Of a stretch of 64,000 bases of DNA, positions 54,203 through 64,000 are shown one piece after another. Every line of letters starts with the position of its first letter. Position 1 is the first letter of the stretch. The stretch spans positions 3,458,762 through 3,522,761 of the forward strand of contig BCIO01000003.1 of the NCBI GenBank assembly GCA_001599975.1, read 5' to 3'. The notes under the pieces were generated by a model. That model saw nothing but the letters and a program-made list of their open reading frames with translations. It was not told where the DNA came from and did not search any database. The position numbers and the translations under genes were made by a program. Source of the stretch: Cystobasidiopsis lactophilus (lineage: Eukaryota; Basidiomycota; Agaricostilbomycetes; Agaricostilbales; Chionosphaeraceae).

Positions 54203-54637
54203 GATGGTGTGACGAGAATGCAGGCAATGCTGCGTTAAAGTTATGCTGTAAGTGCCGTTGGAGCTCTGCTGCCTACATCTTGACCCTGGATGGTCGAATG
54301 ATAGGCTCCGATCCCTGACTATGCGGCTCATGCTCGGCAGACTGTATTTCACATGCCGCCCCCGCCTGCGCTCACCAATAAGCTTTCTAACGGTCGTCGG
54401 CATGATGGCTTGCCTTTCACCCTTCTTCTCTTCCAACTACCACCAGCAAGTGCTATTCGAAGCTCTTTTTATTGCCAGCATCTCGCAGCAGGCGACCGCT
54501 CAAGCTCGTTCGTCCTTGGTCTACGAGTCGGTAAACGACCGTTAGAGCAAACTCTCTGGACCTGATTCACTTGACTCCTTGGAGCCCTCCTCTTCTAAAT
54601 CAAGGTCCTGTCCTCCTCACTCGTGCCTATCGCCGAG

Positions 54638-55346
54638 ATGACCACCTTGCCCTTGTCCGAACCACCAAAAGCCATCCTTCAACACGAGCTCGATGTCCTC
54701 GCCGACATCGACCTGTCCTACCTCACGTGGGAAGTTAACGAGCCGTGGTCTTTTCGACGCCTTCCACTTTGGCTGTCAACGTCTCGCACTCCATGCACCC
54801 ACCGCAAGAAGAAGTTCGCTCCTTCTTGCAGGTGCGACAACTGCCCCCGGTGTAATCGGCACCGACCCAAACCTATCCACCCCAGTATCATTGGCGCTTA
54901 CTTCCCTGGGCAACCGGGACTGGCGAAAGAAGTGGAGGCTAGCAGGAGAGAGTGGCAAAAGCAGCCCCGGGCGGCGTGCACCACGAAAAGGGTCGAGCAA
55001 GGCTTCTACCGCAATCCAGCTTGCAAGAGCGAGCAAGCGTGGGCGATGTTGGCTTCCAAGGTGCCTTGCAAAGAACGTAAAATGCACAACTGGGACCGTT
55101 CGTCGCTTTCTCTCTTTAACCCTTCCCTTTGCGTTGAGCTGACAGGGTTTAGCAGGTCCTAAGATGTGGAACGATTACTGGTGGCGCAGCACTGGCGCGC
55201 TCAACCCAGGGCCACTGACCACCAACAAGCCCGATCTGCTTCGAGATCCCCTCGATCCTCACCGCTGGAACCCTCGCTACATCTGTATTGACAACCCAGA
55301 CTCAGATTCTGATTGGCCCATCTGCTGTATACTCCCGAGTGCTTAA
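54638..55346 (+). CDS. Doubtful fourth member of the MYND block
   Basis: The frame from 54638 starts MTTLPLSEPPKAILQHELDV and continues LADIDLSYLTWEVN, which resembles the family helix ending YELN just before the conserved intron. Downstream the words CRCDNCPRCNRHRP recall the opening of the finger, but the later cysteines do not fall into MYND spacing. A second frame (55164-55346) gives MWNDYWWRSTGALNPGPL and could be a last exon. Splice sites are unresolved. It may be a diverged copy, a decayed copy or unrelated. Confidence 0.35.
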
Positions 55347-55456
55347 TCTATACTTGTAATTGTTCAAATTAACGCTTTGGGCGATCGCCGGTCATTGGCA
55401 CGTGAAATGGAACCCTGCCCGCGCAAAATTTTGTTGTCCTCGGCAAGCTCTCAACA

Positions 55457-56181
55457 ATGGCAGAAGCATCCTCCTCTCGCTCCTGGCCCAACATCTTAAT
55501 CACTGGCACACCCGGGACAGGTAAACTCTGCGGTTTCCGAGACCGAAAGCGGCCAGCTTATGCGCGACTTCGAAAAACCAGGCAAAACGCTGCATTGCAC
55601 TTCCCTGGCCGAGGCTTTGCCTTCTTTGCAGCATGTCAACATTGGCGACTTGGTCAAGTCCAAGTCTCTGCATTCCGGGTGGAACGAGGAGTGGGCGAGC
55701 TACGATGTGGACGAGGACAAGGTTTGCCTCCCGAGCGGCTCAAGGAAAGTGCTCAAAGTTGACCCTTTGGACAGCTATTGGATGAACTGGAGCTTATATG
55801 TGGAGAAGGAGAAGGGGGCATGTTGCTGGATTGGCATGCGTGCGACTGCTTCCCGGAGCGGTGGATCGACCTGGTCGTCGTCTTGCGGACGAACCACACG
55901 CTGCTGTGGAGTCGTCTAGAGAAGAGGCAAGCGTCCTTCTTATGGTGTTGCCATTCATGTTCTGACTGTGAGGACACAGGGGCTACGCTCTCAACAAGAT
56001 CCAGGAGAACAACGAGGCCGAGATCATGCAGACCGTCTTGCAAGAGGCGCAAGAGTCGTACGCCCCCGAGATCGTCGTCGAGCTCACTTCAGAGACGCCG
56101 GAGGAAGTGGAGACCAACGTGGCGCGGATCCAAGAGTGGATAGCGAATTGGCGGCGGGACCAGGCGGCGACTGCTGCGTGA
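55457..56181 (+). CDS. FAP7: Adenylate kinase-like ribosome assembly factor Fap7
   Basis: Fap7 (human hCINAP/AK6) is a P-loop NTPase that with Rps14 drives late 20S pre-rRNA cleavage at site D. The spliced protein is about 190 residues, as expected. It reads WPNILITGTPGTGKTLHCTS, a Walker A motif assembled across intron 1, then LQHVNIGDLVKSKSLHSGWN, ASYDVDEDKLLDELE, GGMLLDWHACDCFPERWIDL (the Walker B-like region and D-x-H motif of the family), VVVLRTNHTLLWSRLEKRGY and NEAEIMQTVLQEAQESYAPE. Intron 3 (55927-55979, 53 nt) appears to have a GC donor (GCAAGC). The ATG at 55457 lies ten codons before the conserved core. Confidence 0.9.
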
Positions 56182-56692
56182 AAGGCTTCCCATTCGCGAT
56201 ATTTTGGAGCGGCCTTGAGCTTATGCTATCTACATCTTCTCACAACAAGCAAGCCTGCAGCTTTTAGTGCCTTTGGACGTCGGATGTCACAGAAGGGCAA
56301 GGGGTGAAAACGCAAGCTGGTTTTCACAAACTAGAAGAAACGAGGATAGAGGGAACGATTACAAGCACAGAGCGGCGAAGAAACTAATTCAGAGAAAGGG
56401 GGAAAGTCCTTTTCTTTCGGTCAGGCCAAAACCAAGCGCCCTTTTCCCGCCCAACCAACGCTATAGCTTAAAGGGAGAGCAACCACCCGAGGGGCGGTAG
56501 CTTCCAGAGAAAAGAGAATCCAGCTCTTGTTTGGGTTTAAGCGACCCAGTTTGGTTCGTTCCAGCGAGAGAGAGAGGGGAGTGGAAAGGTCGAAGTGTTC
56601 ACGGCCAGCCATATCGAGGTTTCGTCAGTCATTAAAAGTGCGAGGGGGGTCGTCAGAGGCAGAACAAAGAGGACAGTCGTGTAGAGGCATCG
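56182..56692. other. Convergent spacer between FAP7 and the phosphatase gene
   Basis: About 510 bp of 3' flanking sequence for both genes; purine-rich, no supported gene. Confidence 0.4.
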
Positions 56693-59095
56693 TTAGAAGA
56701 CAGAACGGGAGGGCGAGAGTGGGAAAGGGGAGGAACTCTTCAAAGGCGACGAGGCGGCCAACAGGCGGGATTGCTGCTCGGCCAAAGAGCCCCGGGAGTC
56801 TAAAGCCAGGGCTTCTGCCATAGCTGTGCACATCGTTATCTTATTAGACAGAGTCAGTCTGATGGGGAGAAAAGGCACGCACGAGAAAGCATCCCGTCGA
56901 CGACCACCGCAGTCAATGGCTCGCCGCTGCCGCTGCCACCCGGGGTGACGAGGTCATCCTCTTCCGAATAGCTGTCTGTGCCAGAGCTGGATGCGGGCGA
57001 CACCTCTTGCTCCTTTTTGTCCGAGTCCACGACCACCAAGTTGTAGTCCTCTTCCTCCGACGAGACCGACGACGCGCGGGACGCCCTCGACGAGGAAGAC
57101 GACAAACCACCTTTGAGCTTCTTCTCCCACTCGACCAGCTGGTACACCAAGCCAATGTTGGGCGAGATCCAAGCCGACTTGTCCTTGACAAAGGCGTAGG
57201 CGTCGTGCATGCCCAGCGGCCCCGAGCTGGTGTCCACTGTGGCGAACGAGGAGGAAGAGCGCGAGCAAAGCATTACGTAGCCAATGATGGTGCTAGCCGA
57301 CCGGCTCACGCCGCATTGGCAGTGCACGAGCACCTTGCCCCCTTTTGAGCGCACGCGGTCAAGGAAGGCGAAGATGTCTGGGAACTGGAGGCACAGGTCC
57401 GACTGGTCGTGGTTCCACGGCAGCTTGATGTATTCGAGCGCGGGGTGGCGGGAAGTCGGCGGGAAGCGCTGGTTGACTTCGGCAGTCGATTTGAAGGCGG
57501 TGTTTTCGGTGGCGTGGGGTGGGCGCAAGGTCGAAGAGGAAGCAGAGGAGGACGAGGCAAAGGCAGATTGGAGGTTAGGGGTAGAAGACGCGGGCCGGAT
57601 CATGAAGGACAGCTGGGACGCCAGCCGAGTGGTGGTGGACGGTGGCTGCGGTGGCGGCGATTGCGCGTCCTGCGAATCCTCCTCCATCATGTCCTCCATG
57701 ATCTCCTCTTGGTCCTCTTCCTCTTCTTCCATGATGGGTTCTTTGGAGTTGGAGTGAGAGGACGTCGCCAGCCAAGGGCACTCGACCTCCTTGGCGACGT
57801 TGAGCACGGCATTGATACCTAACCGTCGCAGTGTTTCCGAGTCTTTAGCGTTCTGCATGGTCACAAATTCGGAAACAATCATCGGAAATGATGCGAGGGG
57901 AAAGTGGAACATACCTGCTCCGAGCCCAAAAACAGGCCGGGCAAAATTTCGACCGGACCCATCTCGTAGGGAAACTTGTCGGTGCGGCCTTTGAGGGCCA
58001 TGCCGTCGTTGAGCGACTCGGTGCCCCGGCTAAGCAGGCGGTTGCTGTCCCGCTGCCCGTCTGCAGGTGCGGCGCCACCAAAGCTCGAGGGCTGATGTAG
58101 GCCGGCCGTCTTGGGGGCGCCTGTCGCGGTGGAGGAGAAGGTGGCCGAGGAGAAAGCGGCGAGGCCCATGTTGAGCTTGGGCAAGGAAGTGCGCCGGCGC
58201 ATGGACATGCCGCCTCGCAAAGCGGAGGAGATGGACATATTCCCAGGCCCGGCTGGCGGCGCTGGGTCGGTGAGTGTCCGGAGCGGCAAAGCGGGCTGGG
58301 TGGACAAAGCCGCGCCTTCAGCGGGGGAGGGTGGGCAGGACTTGATTTCGTTCAGGGAAGCGCCGGCCTGCGGGGCGGAGGAGAGGGCTGGGACGTTGAG
58401 GGAGAGCTTCTTCTTGTTCAGGAAGCGCTTGCTGTTGAACTGCTGCTGCTGCTGCTTTTGGGCGGATGTGCTGGCGGGCAGCGCAGAAGTGGAGGTGGGT
58501 GGCGAAGGGGGCGAGATGAGAGGGTGTGGGTGGCCGAACGTCGGCGAGAAGGCCGGTGCTCCACTGCCACTTTTCGCCACCGTGTGTGGCCCTGTGACGG
58601 CTGTGACCGAGTAGGATGGCGATGGCGGCTTTGGGAAGTGCGTTTTGGGTGGCGAGCCGCCAAACGACGGGGGCTGCAATTTGCGCGTCCGTGGTGAGCC
58701 AACATGATTTTTGGTGTTTCAGGGCCCCAAGCAGGCGCAATAGGCCAACATACCTTGGACAAAGGCGACTCGGCCGGCCACGCTGGGCTGACTGGAGCGG
58801 AGAACAGGCTGTTCTTGCCGTCGTCGATCGAGGAAGAGGCAGAGGTCGACTCGTTGTCGGACCGGAGGGAATCGCCCGCCTCTGATAACCTGCGCCGTAG
58901 CCTGGGGCGGTGGCCGGGGTGGGCGTGGAAGGGCGAGGGCTCTGAGAAGTGGGAGATCATCGGGGCGGACTTGTAGTCGAACGGGTTCTTGGTGGCCGGC
59001 AGCGCGGCGAAGTCGAGCGAGGCAGGCGAGGTCGGCGCTGGGCCGGGCAGCGGCGAGACGGGCAGGGCTCGCTTGCCCGTCGTTGGCTGCTGCAT
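56693..59095 (-). CDS. Dual-specificity MAP kinase phosphatase, MSG5/Rok1-like
   Basis: Four exons give about 730 residues. Residues 1-360 are disordered and Ser/Pro-rich, with ISHFSEPSPFHAHPGHRPRL and a Gln run near 58440. The catalytic domain starts at MGPVEILPGLFLGSEQ, crosses an intron to NAKDSETLRRLGINAVLNVA, and contains the signature VLVHCQCGVSRSASTIIGYV (HCx5R) with DDAYAFVKDK-like and WISPNIGLVYQLVEWEKKL motifs. An acidic insertion of about 130 residues (EEEEEDQEEIMEDMMEE and a Ser-rich part) splits the domain after NVAKEVECPW. The last exon (ALALDSRGSLAEQQSRLLAA onward, stop 56693) is joined in phase by a GTGCGT donor. Such phosphatases switch off Fus3/Slt2-type MAP kinases in mating and cell-wall signalling. 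Confidence 0.85.
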
Positions 59096-60305
59096 TGTTG
59101 TCGCTGGATGTTGAGGCACTTGTTGCGCACCAGAGCCAGACAGACCGCGCAAGAAGCCGTTCGCCTCGAGGATTCTCTGCGCCTCGCGCGTTTTGTGTTC
59201 CGCTTCACTTCCACCGGGTCCAGCCTGGATTTGTCTGCGCTGTTGCGAGCCGGAGGAGCAGAGACGTTGTTTTGATGGGCGGTCGTCGACGCAGAGCAAA
59301 GGCGGATGAAGCCAAGGCCCAAGGCAACCTGAAACGCCTGGCGTTTGAGAGAGGATCAGCACGCCTCCTTTTTGACACACTGCCCCGACTGCTGTTCAAG
59401 CTGTCGTGAGCAGAGAGCTAAATTGCCATCCCAGGAATTGTGGAACCGGGCGTGGAGAGGTTTGCTGGTGGCGGCGGCAGCTCAACAAAGAGAAGGATCG
59501 CCCGCCGTGCTGGGTTGTTCGGTCACGTCCAACTTTTTGGCCTCAATTGCTGTTGTGTGCTTGGATTGCAGCCTGGCTACCACTTTGATCGAGCGGCCCT
59601 CGAAACGCGCTTGTGACTGGCGCGCTTGCCTTCCCTTGGCCTTGACCTCGCCTGCTGCCGTCTCTTTCGAGTCTGATCACTAGCCAGCTTGTTGCAACGC
59701 TCTGCTTGCCACCCACCAGGCTACTTGGTCTCATAGATCCAGGTGCTCAAACGACTGGTCTCAATGCCGACCAAACGCTTGAACTCCTCCACTTGCCGAG
59801 TTTGAATTTATTCCCCCAAGATGCCCTGTTTTCCGAGCTCAGACGTCAATAAACAAAGTCAATCAATGACGCAAAGCAGCTGCTTTAGGTTTGGAAGTCC
59901 AGCGGGCACGAGAGATGTGAAACGGCGTTTCGATTTTGTTTTGGAATTCTGTTCGACGACGAGCTGGCCAACGCTTTTGGATAGACTCTTGATGGATGCC
60001 TGCGTGACTGACACAACTTCTTGGGCAATCAATTGAGCGGCCAGTCTCTAGGGAGAAGTGCGCTGTGTGCCGGGTCGATGAAACTCGAATGTCTTCTGTG
60101 CAACTGCCCTTTTGTGCTGGTGTTCTTGAGTGCGGGTCGGCGAGACTTGGAGGCTTACAGAAAGTCTTTAGTGCCTTTTTTGATCGGAGCCGAGGATTCT
60201 TTACAGCTTCCTTGCCCTGACGGTCTTTCGACGTGCCTCCGAAGTCCTTCGCTCGTAACGGCTCGTTTATGCTCGACCAGAGATAAATCATCCACCGAGC
60301 CCAGC
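59096..60305. other. Divergent spacer, phosphatase promoter side
   Basis: About 1.2 kb with no supported gene. It lies between divergent starts (59095 minus, 60306 plus) and may include a long 5' UTR of the phosphatase gene. Confidence 0.4.
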
Positions 60306-61025
60306 ATGGCCAGTCAATCTCAATCTCAGATCTTTGACCCTGAGGAGGCTATGAAGACAATTAGAGCGGCTGAAACTCGGCTCCATAAACACGCCTCAGA
60401 ATTGAGAAACCGGACTCCGAGTAAGCATAGCCGTGGTCCGCACCTGGCAGACTCCTTACAAGCATTGATGACACCCAGACGTTCATATCCCGATGGCCTC
60501 AGTTCTTTGGGTTAGCTGGGCTTTCCCGTCGAAGAGACAGCCTCTTTTGCTGACATCCAGCACAGTTGCTGGAGAGCTTGCAAGCTGTCCAGACCGGAGA
60601 AACGTATTCCTTGACAATCTTGACATCTCAGAGCGCCCAGGTAGGCCATCAACGAATCGGTTCTAAACTTGATAATGACTTTTACTGATCCAGCTGCTTG
60701 AATGGATCCGTCACCGTAGCGGAGCTTCTGATGAGGTGAAGAATATCTGGGAGCTGGTCAGTAGCCTAATACGTCATCATCGCAGCCAAAGTTCACCGAG
60801 TGTTAGGTGCACGAGCTCATCAAACACTTAGAGACTGCCACCCCTAAACATCGAATGGACATCTTGGCCTTTCTGCTTGCTTTTTTCAGACACGAAAAGC
60901 TCGCTGAAAGTGCCCATTATGAACAAGCTCTTTCGCGGATGCGGCAAATGGAAGCTGAATTGAAAAGCGTGGGTCATTCGCTCTCATTTGATTACTCCAT
61001 CCTTGATAAATACTTAGTCTTGTAG
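60306..61025 (+). CDS. Small helical protein, unknown
   Basis: Four exons join to about 155 residues: MASQSQSQIFDPEEAMKTIR, AAETRLHKHASELRNRTP, TQLLESLQAVQTGETYSLTI, then LLEWIRHRSGASDEVKNIWE and LVHELIKHLETATPKHRMDI, ending FDYSILDKYLVL. All junctions keep phase when acceptors at about 60564, 60693 and 60807 are used. The sequence is almost wholly helical with heptad-like leucines and no signal peptide. I cannot name the family. Confidence 0.55.
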
Positions 61026-61694
61026 CATTGGGCTGTTATGGAAATCTATATTAACATCAACGGTCTTTTCAAGCACTCTGCGCTGTTTCACGAAATATAC
61101 ACCTGTACGAATGTTCCCATCGCGGCGAATAGTTGAACTCTCTCGATGCATACCAAACAGCGGATACAGTGCTGATCAAAACACTCAGACAAGTAAGAAA
61201 ATTGGACTTGAAGCTATCAGCGTACGACGCTCAAAGCTGTGACAGGAAATGTCCAACATAAAGCATGGACACGGTGGCTCGTCGCCTTTACAATCAATCG
61301 ATGTCGTGAGTGCCCGTACTGCTCGAGACTTCTCAAGTTGATAATCCATCTGGGCTATTTCTAGCCACTGGCTGCCATCGTCAGCATAGAACAAACCTAC
61401 CCGCGGTTGGCGGGATGCTGTAAATGCGTAAGTGCCAAAGCGTATTTGTTCTCCATTGCATGAGAGACTGATTTGGAGGGAGATGAAGTTGAAGTTCCTG
61501 GTTCGCAAGTTGTACGATTTGCCCGACGGGAGCCCCGAAAGCTATAAGATCATCTACCAAGCCCTGTTCCAATTCTTGTCCGAGTAAAAAGGTTGAATGG
61601 GACAGTCCTCGTATATCTGATGCATTAGAAATCATGTGTCGAGATGGGCACTGCTTGGATCTCGACATTTGACAACCAGAAGGGAGGAAGGTCC
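61026..61694. other. Convergent spacer between the small helical protein and NAT
   Basis: About 670 bp. A minus-strand frame (61185-61508) reads protein-like in part (YAFTASRQPRVGLFYADDG) but has no start, partner exon or clear homology that I can support. Confidence 0.35.
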
Positions 61695-62795
61695 TCAAAC
61701 CGGATGTGGATGAGCTCTAATTTCAGTCGCCGTCCCCCTGATGGCCCTCTGCTCCACCTCGTCGAGCTCGATGCCCCAGCTGTCGCGCAGCTGGCGGACC
61801 CTGTGCTCTTCGCTGTCGAGCTCGAACCGGATGAGCGCCGGCCTCGAGGCACCCGCTTGAGCTGACGACGCATCCAGCCCTGGAATGGGCGCCTGCGCTC
61901 CTCCGCCAGTCGGGCCCCTGCGCTCAAATTTGGCCTTGTAGGTGGTGCCTGAGATGCCGTGGGTGCCGATGAGCGACTTGCCGTCGGCGTGGAGCAAGGC
62001 GGCGATGCACACTAAACGGTGGGTGAACCAGCACGACGGGTCTGTCGAGGTGTAGTGGTTCATAACGGCAAAGTCGTCCGGGATGAAGGCGACCTGGGTA
62101 AAGTGGTAGAGGGTTTGCCACTCGGCTGCTGGGTCGGCGCGCTGCTGGCAGAACCAAGCTTGGGACTCGGGGCGCAGCGGGATGCCGGGAACATGTTGAT
62201 GCACAAGTCTTAGTTCTGCGGTGCCCACACCGGCGTAGGGTTGGCCGTCGAATGGAAGAGGGTGACAGGTGTTGGCCGCGAAGCCAATGTCAACTGCCAA
62301 AGGCTGATTGTTGAGGGTGACAATATTGAGCCTGGTCATTGTTCAGCATATCAAAATGCCAGAAATCGCAAGGGAAAGACGAACATGTGCGACCTGAGCC
62401 CGAAAATGAGGTTTGCCACCGCGCCGCCAAAGAGCAAGATCGACTCACATGCCAGATACACCGGATGCGCCATGCACTCTGGCTCCAGTAGCATACACAT
62501 CAAAGCCCAAGCTCTTCAGCACGTAGCCAAAGAAGGTGTTGAGCTCGAAGCAGTAGCCGCCCCTCTTGCGCTGGACGATCTTCTCAAACAGCGCGTCCTT
62601 GTCCAATAGCAGCCTGCGGTAGGGCGAGTAGTGCAAGGAGACGTTCTCAAAGGGGACCGAGGCGAGGGTGTACATCATGAGCAGCTTGAGCACGTTCAGG
62701 CTGGCGGGCTCGTTGAGCAGAAAGTTGCCCATTGGGCCAGTCAGCCGGATGCGCTCAAAGTAGGCGAGCAGTTGTGCTTGCGTGTACGTGTCCAT
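61695..62795 (-). CDS. Arylamine N-acetyltransferase
   Basis: NATs transfer acetyl from acetyl-CoA (in some fungi malonyl-CoA) to arylamines; fungal members detoxify plant-derived 2-aminophenols and anilines. Exon 1 (62449-62795) begins MDTYTQAQLLAYFERIRLTG and contains SVPFENVSLHYSPYRRLLLD and KRGGYCFELNTFFGYVL with the catalytic Cys. A 55-nt intron (62394-62448) precedes a 9-nt exon (62385-62393) that encodes S-H and parts of two Met codons. A 53-nt intron (62332-62384, donor GTTCGT) joins LNIVTLNNQPLAVDIGF, giving GMSHMLNIV with the catalytic His and VDIGF with the catalytic Asp. The 993-nt sum gives 330 residues, normal for fungi. Without the 9-nt exon the catalytic His would be absent. 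Confidence 0.88.
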
Positions 62796-63268
62796 GGTCT
62801 AGAAGCAAGCAAACGCACGGTCAACACGAAGCACTGGGACGAAGCAGGGCAGAGAGAGCAGTACAATCGACGGGCGGGCGGGAGAGGCCAAAAGCTCAAT
62901 AGCACAGCCGGCTTTTGAAGCGCCGCCTTGAGACTTGGCCAGCAGCTCTGGAGGGCCGCCCTTGAACAGCCCAGAGCAGCCGAGGGAGCCTTAACAGGCG
63001 CAGAGAGTGGTAGAACGGCGTCGACCTCAATCGAAGGCAGGTCACGCCTCAGGAGCCGAGCCCGAGACCTGCAGGCGCTGGCGTCTCTCTCGCTTGCTCA
63101 GCGACTTTTGCCACTCGGTTTGCTTGCTTGCTTTGGTACTTTGTCTGTAGGCGTTGCTCCAGTCCGTTGCCAGCGCCGGGCGCCAGCTGAACCCATCGCT
63201 TGAGAAGCCCGTCCGCCCTCGCTTCGCTCCCTTTTTTCGCGGCCTCGCTCCTGTCAAAGATTTCAGCC
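62796..63268. other. Divergent promoter between NAT and the DnaJ gene
   Basis: About 470 bp between divergent starts. No gene is supported; both promoters, possibly heat-responsive for the DnaJ gene, would be here, though I see no clear array of heat-shock elements. Confidence 0.4.
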
Positions 63269-64000
63269 ATGGTGGCAGAGACCAAGTTCTACGACCTGCT
63301 GGGCGTGGCGCCCAGCTGCTCTGATTCGGAGCTAAAGAAGGCCGTGAGCATTGAAGTCATGCAGAGGGCGAAGGCCGTTCATTAATCTTTTCTCGCGGCG
63401 CTGCAGTACCGCAAGAAGGTGCGTTGCCCGCTGCCCATAGCCCCCGTTGACTTGAGCTTAGCGTTTGCGTGCTCGACAGGCCATGCAATTGCACCCAGGT
63501 AAGAACGGGCGACGTTGATCTGCGTTCAGAATGCGTCTTCTCACTCGCCTTCCTTGCAGATAAGAATCCCGACACGGCAGACTTGTTTAAGGAGGTGCGC
63601 TTGCGGTTAACTGCTGGCCATAAGTAATTTGATCCTAACGGCCGGCTCGCAGGTCTCGCACGGTTGGTGGATTTTGCCCATTGATAAAGCGATCTCGACT
63701 TAAGAGGGCCATTGTCACTTCGCAGCCTACGAGACGCTCTCCGACCCGCAAAAACGAGACATGTACGACCAGTTTGGCGAGAAGGGCTTGTCAGAAGGCG
63801 GCGGCATGGGCGGCATGGACCCCCAAGATCTTTTCTCCCAGCTCTTTGGCGGCGGCATGTTCGGCGGCGGCGGTCGCGGTGGCGGTCGCCCGTCCGGCCC
63901 GCGCAAGGGCAAGGACCTCGTCCACCGCGTCAAGTGCACCTTGGAGGAGCTCTACGCCGGCAAGACGACCAAGCTGGCCCTACAAAAGCACGTCCTCTGC
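63269..64000 (+). CDS. YDJ1: Type I DnaJ co-chaperone (YDJ1-like), 5' part
   Basis: Ydj1-type Hsp40 delivers clients to Hsp70 and stimulates its ATPase. Six visible exons: 63269-63343, 63407-63418 (12 nt, YRKK), 63480-63498 (19 nt), 63560-63594 (35 nt), 63653-63662 (10 nt) and from 63726. They join to MVAETKFYDLLGVAPSCSDS, ELKKAYRKKAMQLHPDKNP with the HPD motif, DTADLFKEVSHAYETLSDPQ, KRDMYDQFGEKGLSEGGGMG and a Gly-rich linker (FGGGMFGGGGRGGG). The next segment, KGKDLVHRVKCTLEELYAGK, starts the client-binding domain; the frame runs off the window at 64000. Every junction keeps phase. The zinc-finger repeats expected next lie outside the window. Confidence 0.9.

Noticed and set aside
56854-56890. 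Stop codon after A-C-L-F-S-P-S-D as the end of the phosphatase.
   Set aside because: A GTGCGT donor just before it joins in phase to a further 42-residue exon ending at 56693, which reads as natural protein; the earlier stop would be intronic.
1-64000. Possible transposons, LTR elements, CRISPR arrays or rRNA/tRNA genes.
   Set aside because: No reverse transcriptase, integrase or transposase words, no long terminal or inverted repeats, no regular spacer repeats and no complete tRNA fold were seen by eye. A covariance-model scan and a self-alignment would be needed to exclude small or degraded examples.

Overview
This window is nuclear DNA from an intron-rich fungus, most likely a basidiomycete. 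A Pucciniomycotina or Ustilaginomycotina yeast-like species fits, but the sequence alone does not fix the genus. The reasons are about 33 protein genes plus several remnants packed on both strands with short spacers, many 25-75 bp introns, and fungal families such as SEC16, BYE1 with a SPOC domain, SNC-type synaptobrevin, GNA1, FAP7, fungal arylamine N-acetyltransferase, an Rds1 ferritin-like protein and a Zys3-like secreted protein. I see no rRNA, no convincing tRNA, no CRISPR array and no recognisable transposon or viral element.

Layout. 0-25 kb is mostly housekeeping: an Rds1-like 5' exon, BYE1, a degenerate kinase-fold protein, an unknown protein, a very large SEC16 gene, a Cys-rich membrane protein, a DHA2-type MFS transporter, an OTU-like gene that looks degenerate, a DUF1330-like small protein and a large Gln/Ser-rich single-pass membrane protein. 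25-34 kb is accessory: a Zys3-like secreted peptide, three divergent members of one F-box-like family, zinc-cluster-like debris and a secreted protein gene that looks broken. 35-47 kb returns to core genes: synaptobrevin, GNA1, a sugar porter, an armadillo-like protein and three membrane proteins. 47-55 kb is a second accessory block holding a local family of MYND zinc-finger genes: two whole copies, one decayed, one doubtful. 55-64 kb is core again: FAP7, an MSG5/Rok1-like dual-specificity phosphatase, a small helical protein, an arylamine N-acetyltransferase and the 5' part of a YDJ1-type DnaJ gene cut by the window end.

The strongest unusual signal is gene architecture rather than a new pathway. 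SEC16 contains a run of eight consecutive mini-exons, all of symmetric phase 1-1 and all a multiple of three in length, most encoding variants of one 14-16-residue acidic/proline motif; the run looks like tandem exon duplication. Elsewhere micro-exons of 9, 10, 12 and 19 nt carry essential residues, including the catalytic histidine of the N-acetyltransferase. At least four introns appear to use GC-AG borders, and some inferred introns are only 25-35 nt. Together these point to a spliceosome adapted to very small introns and exons and to donors of the form GTNCGT or GCRAGY. All exon borders are inferred from reading-frame continuity and homology; no transcript data were available.
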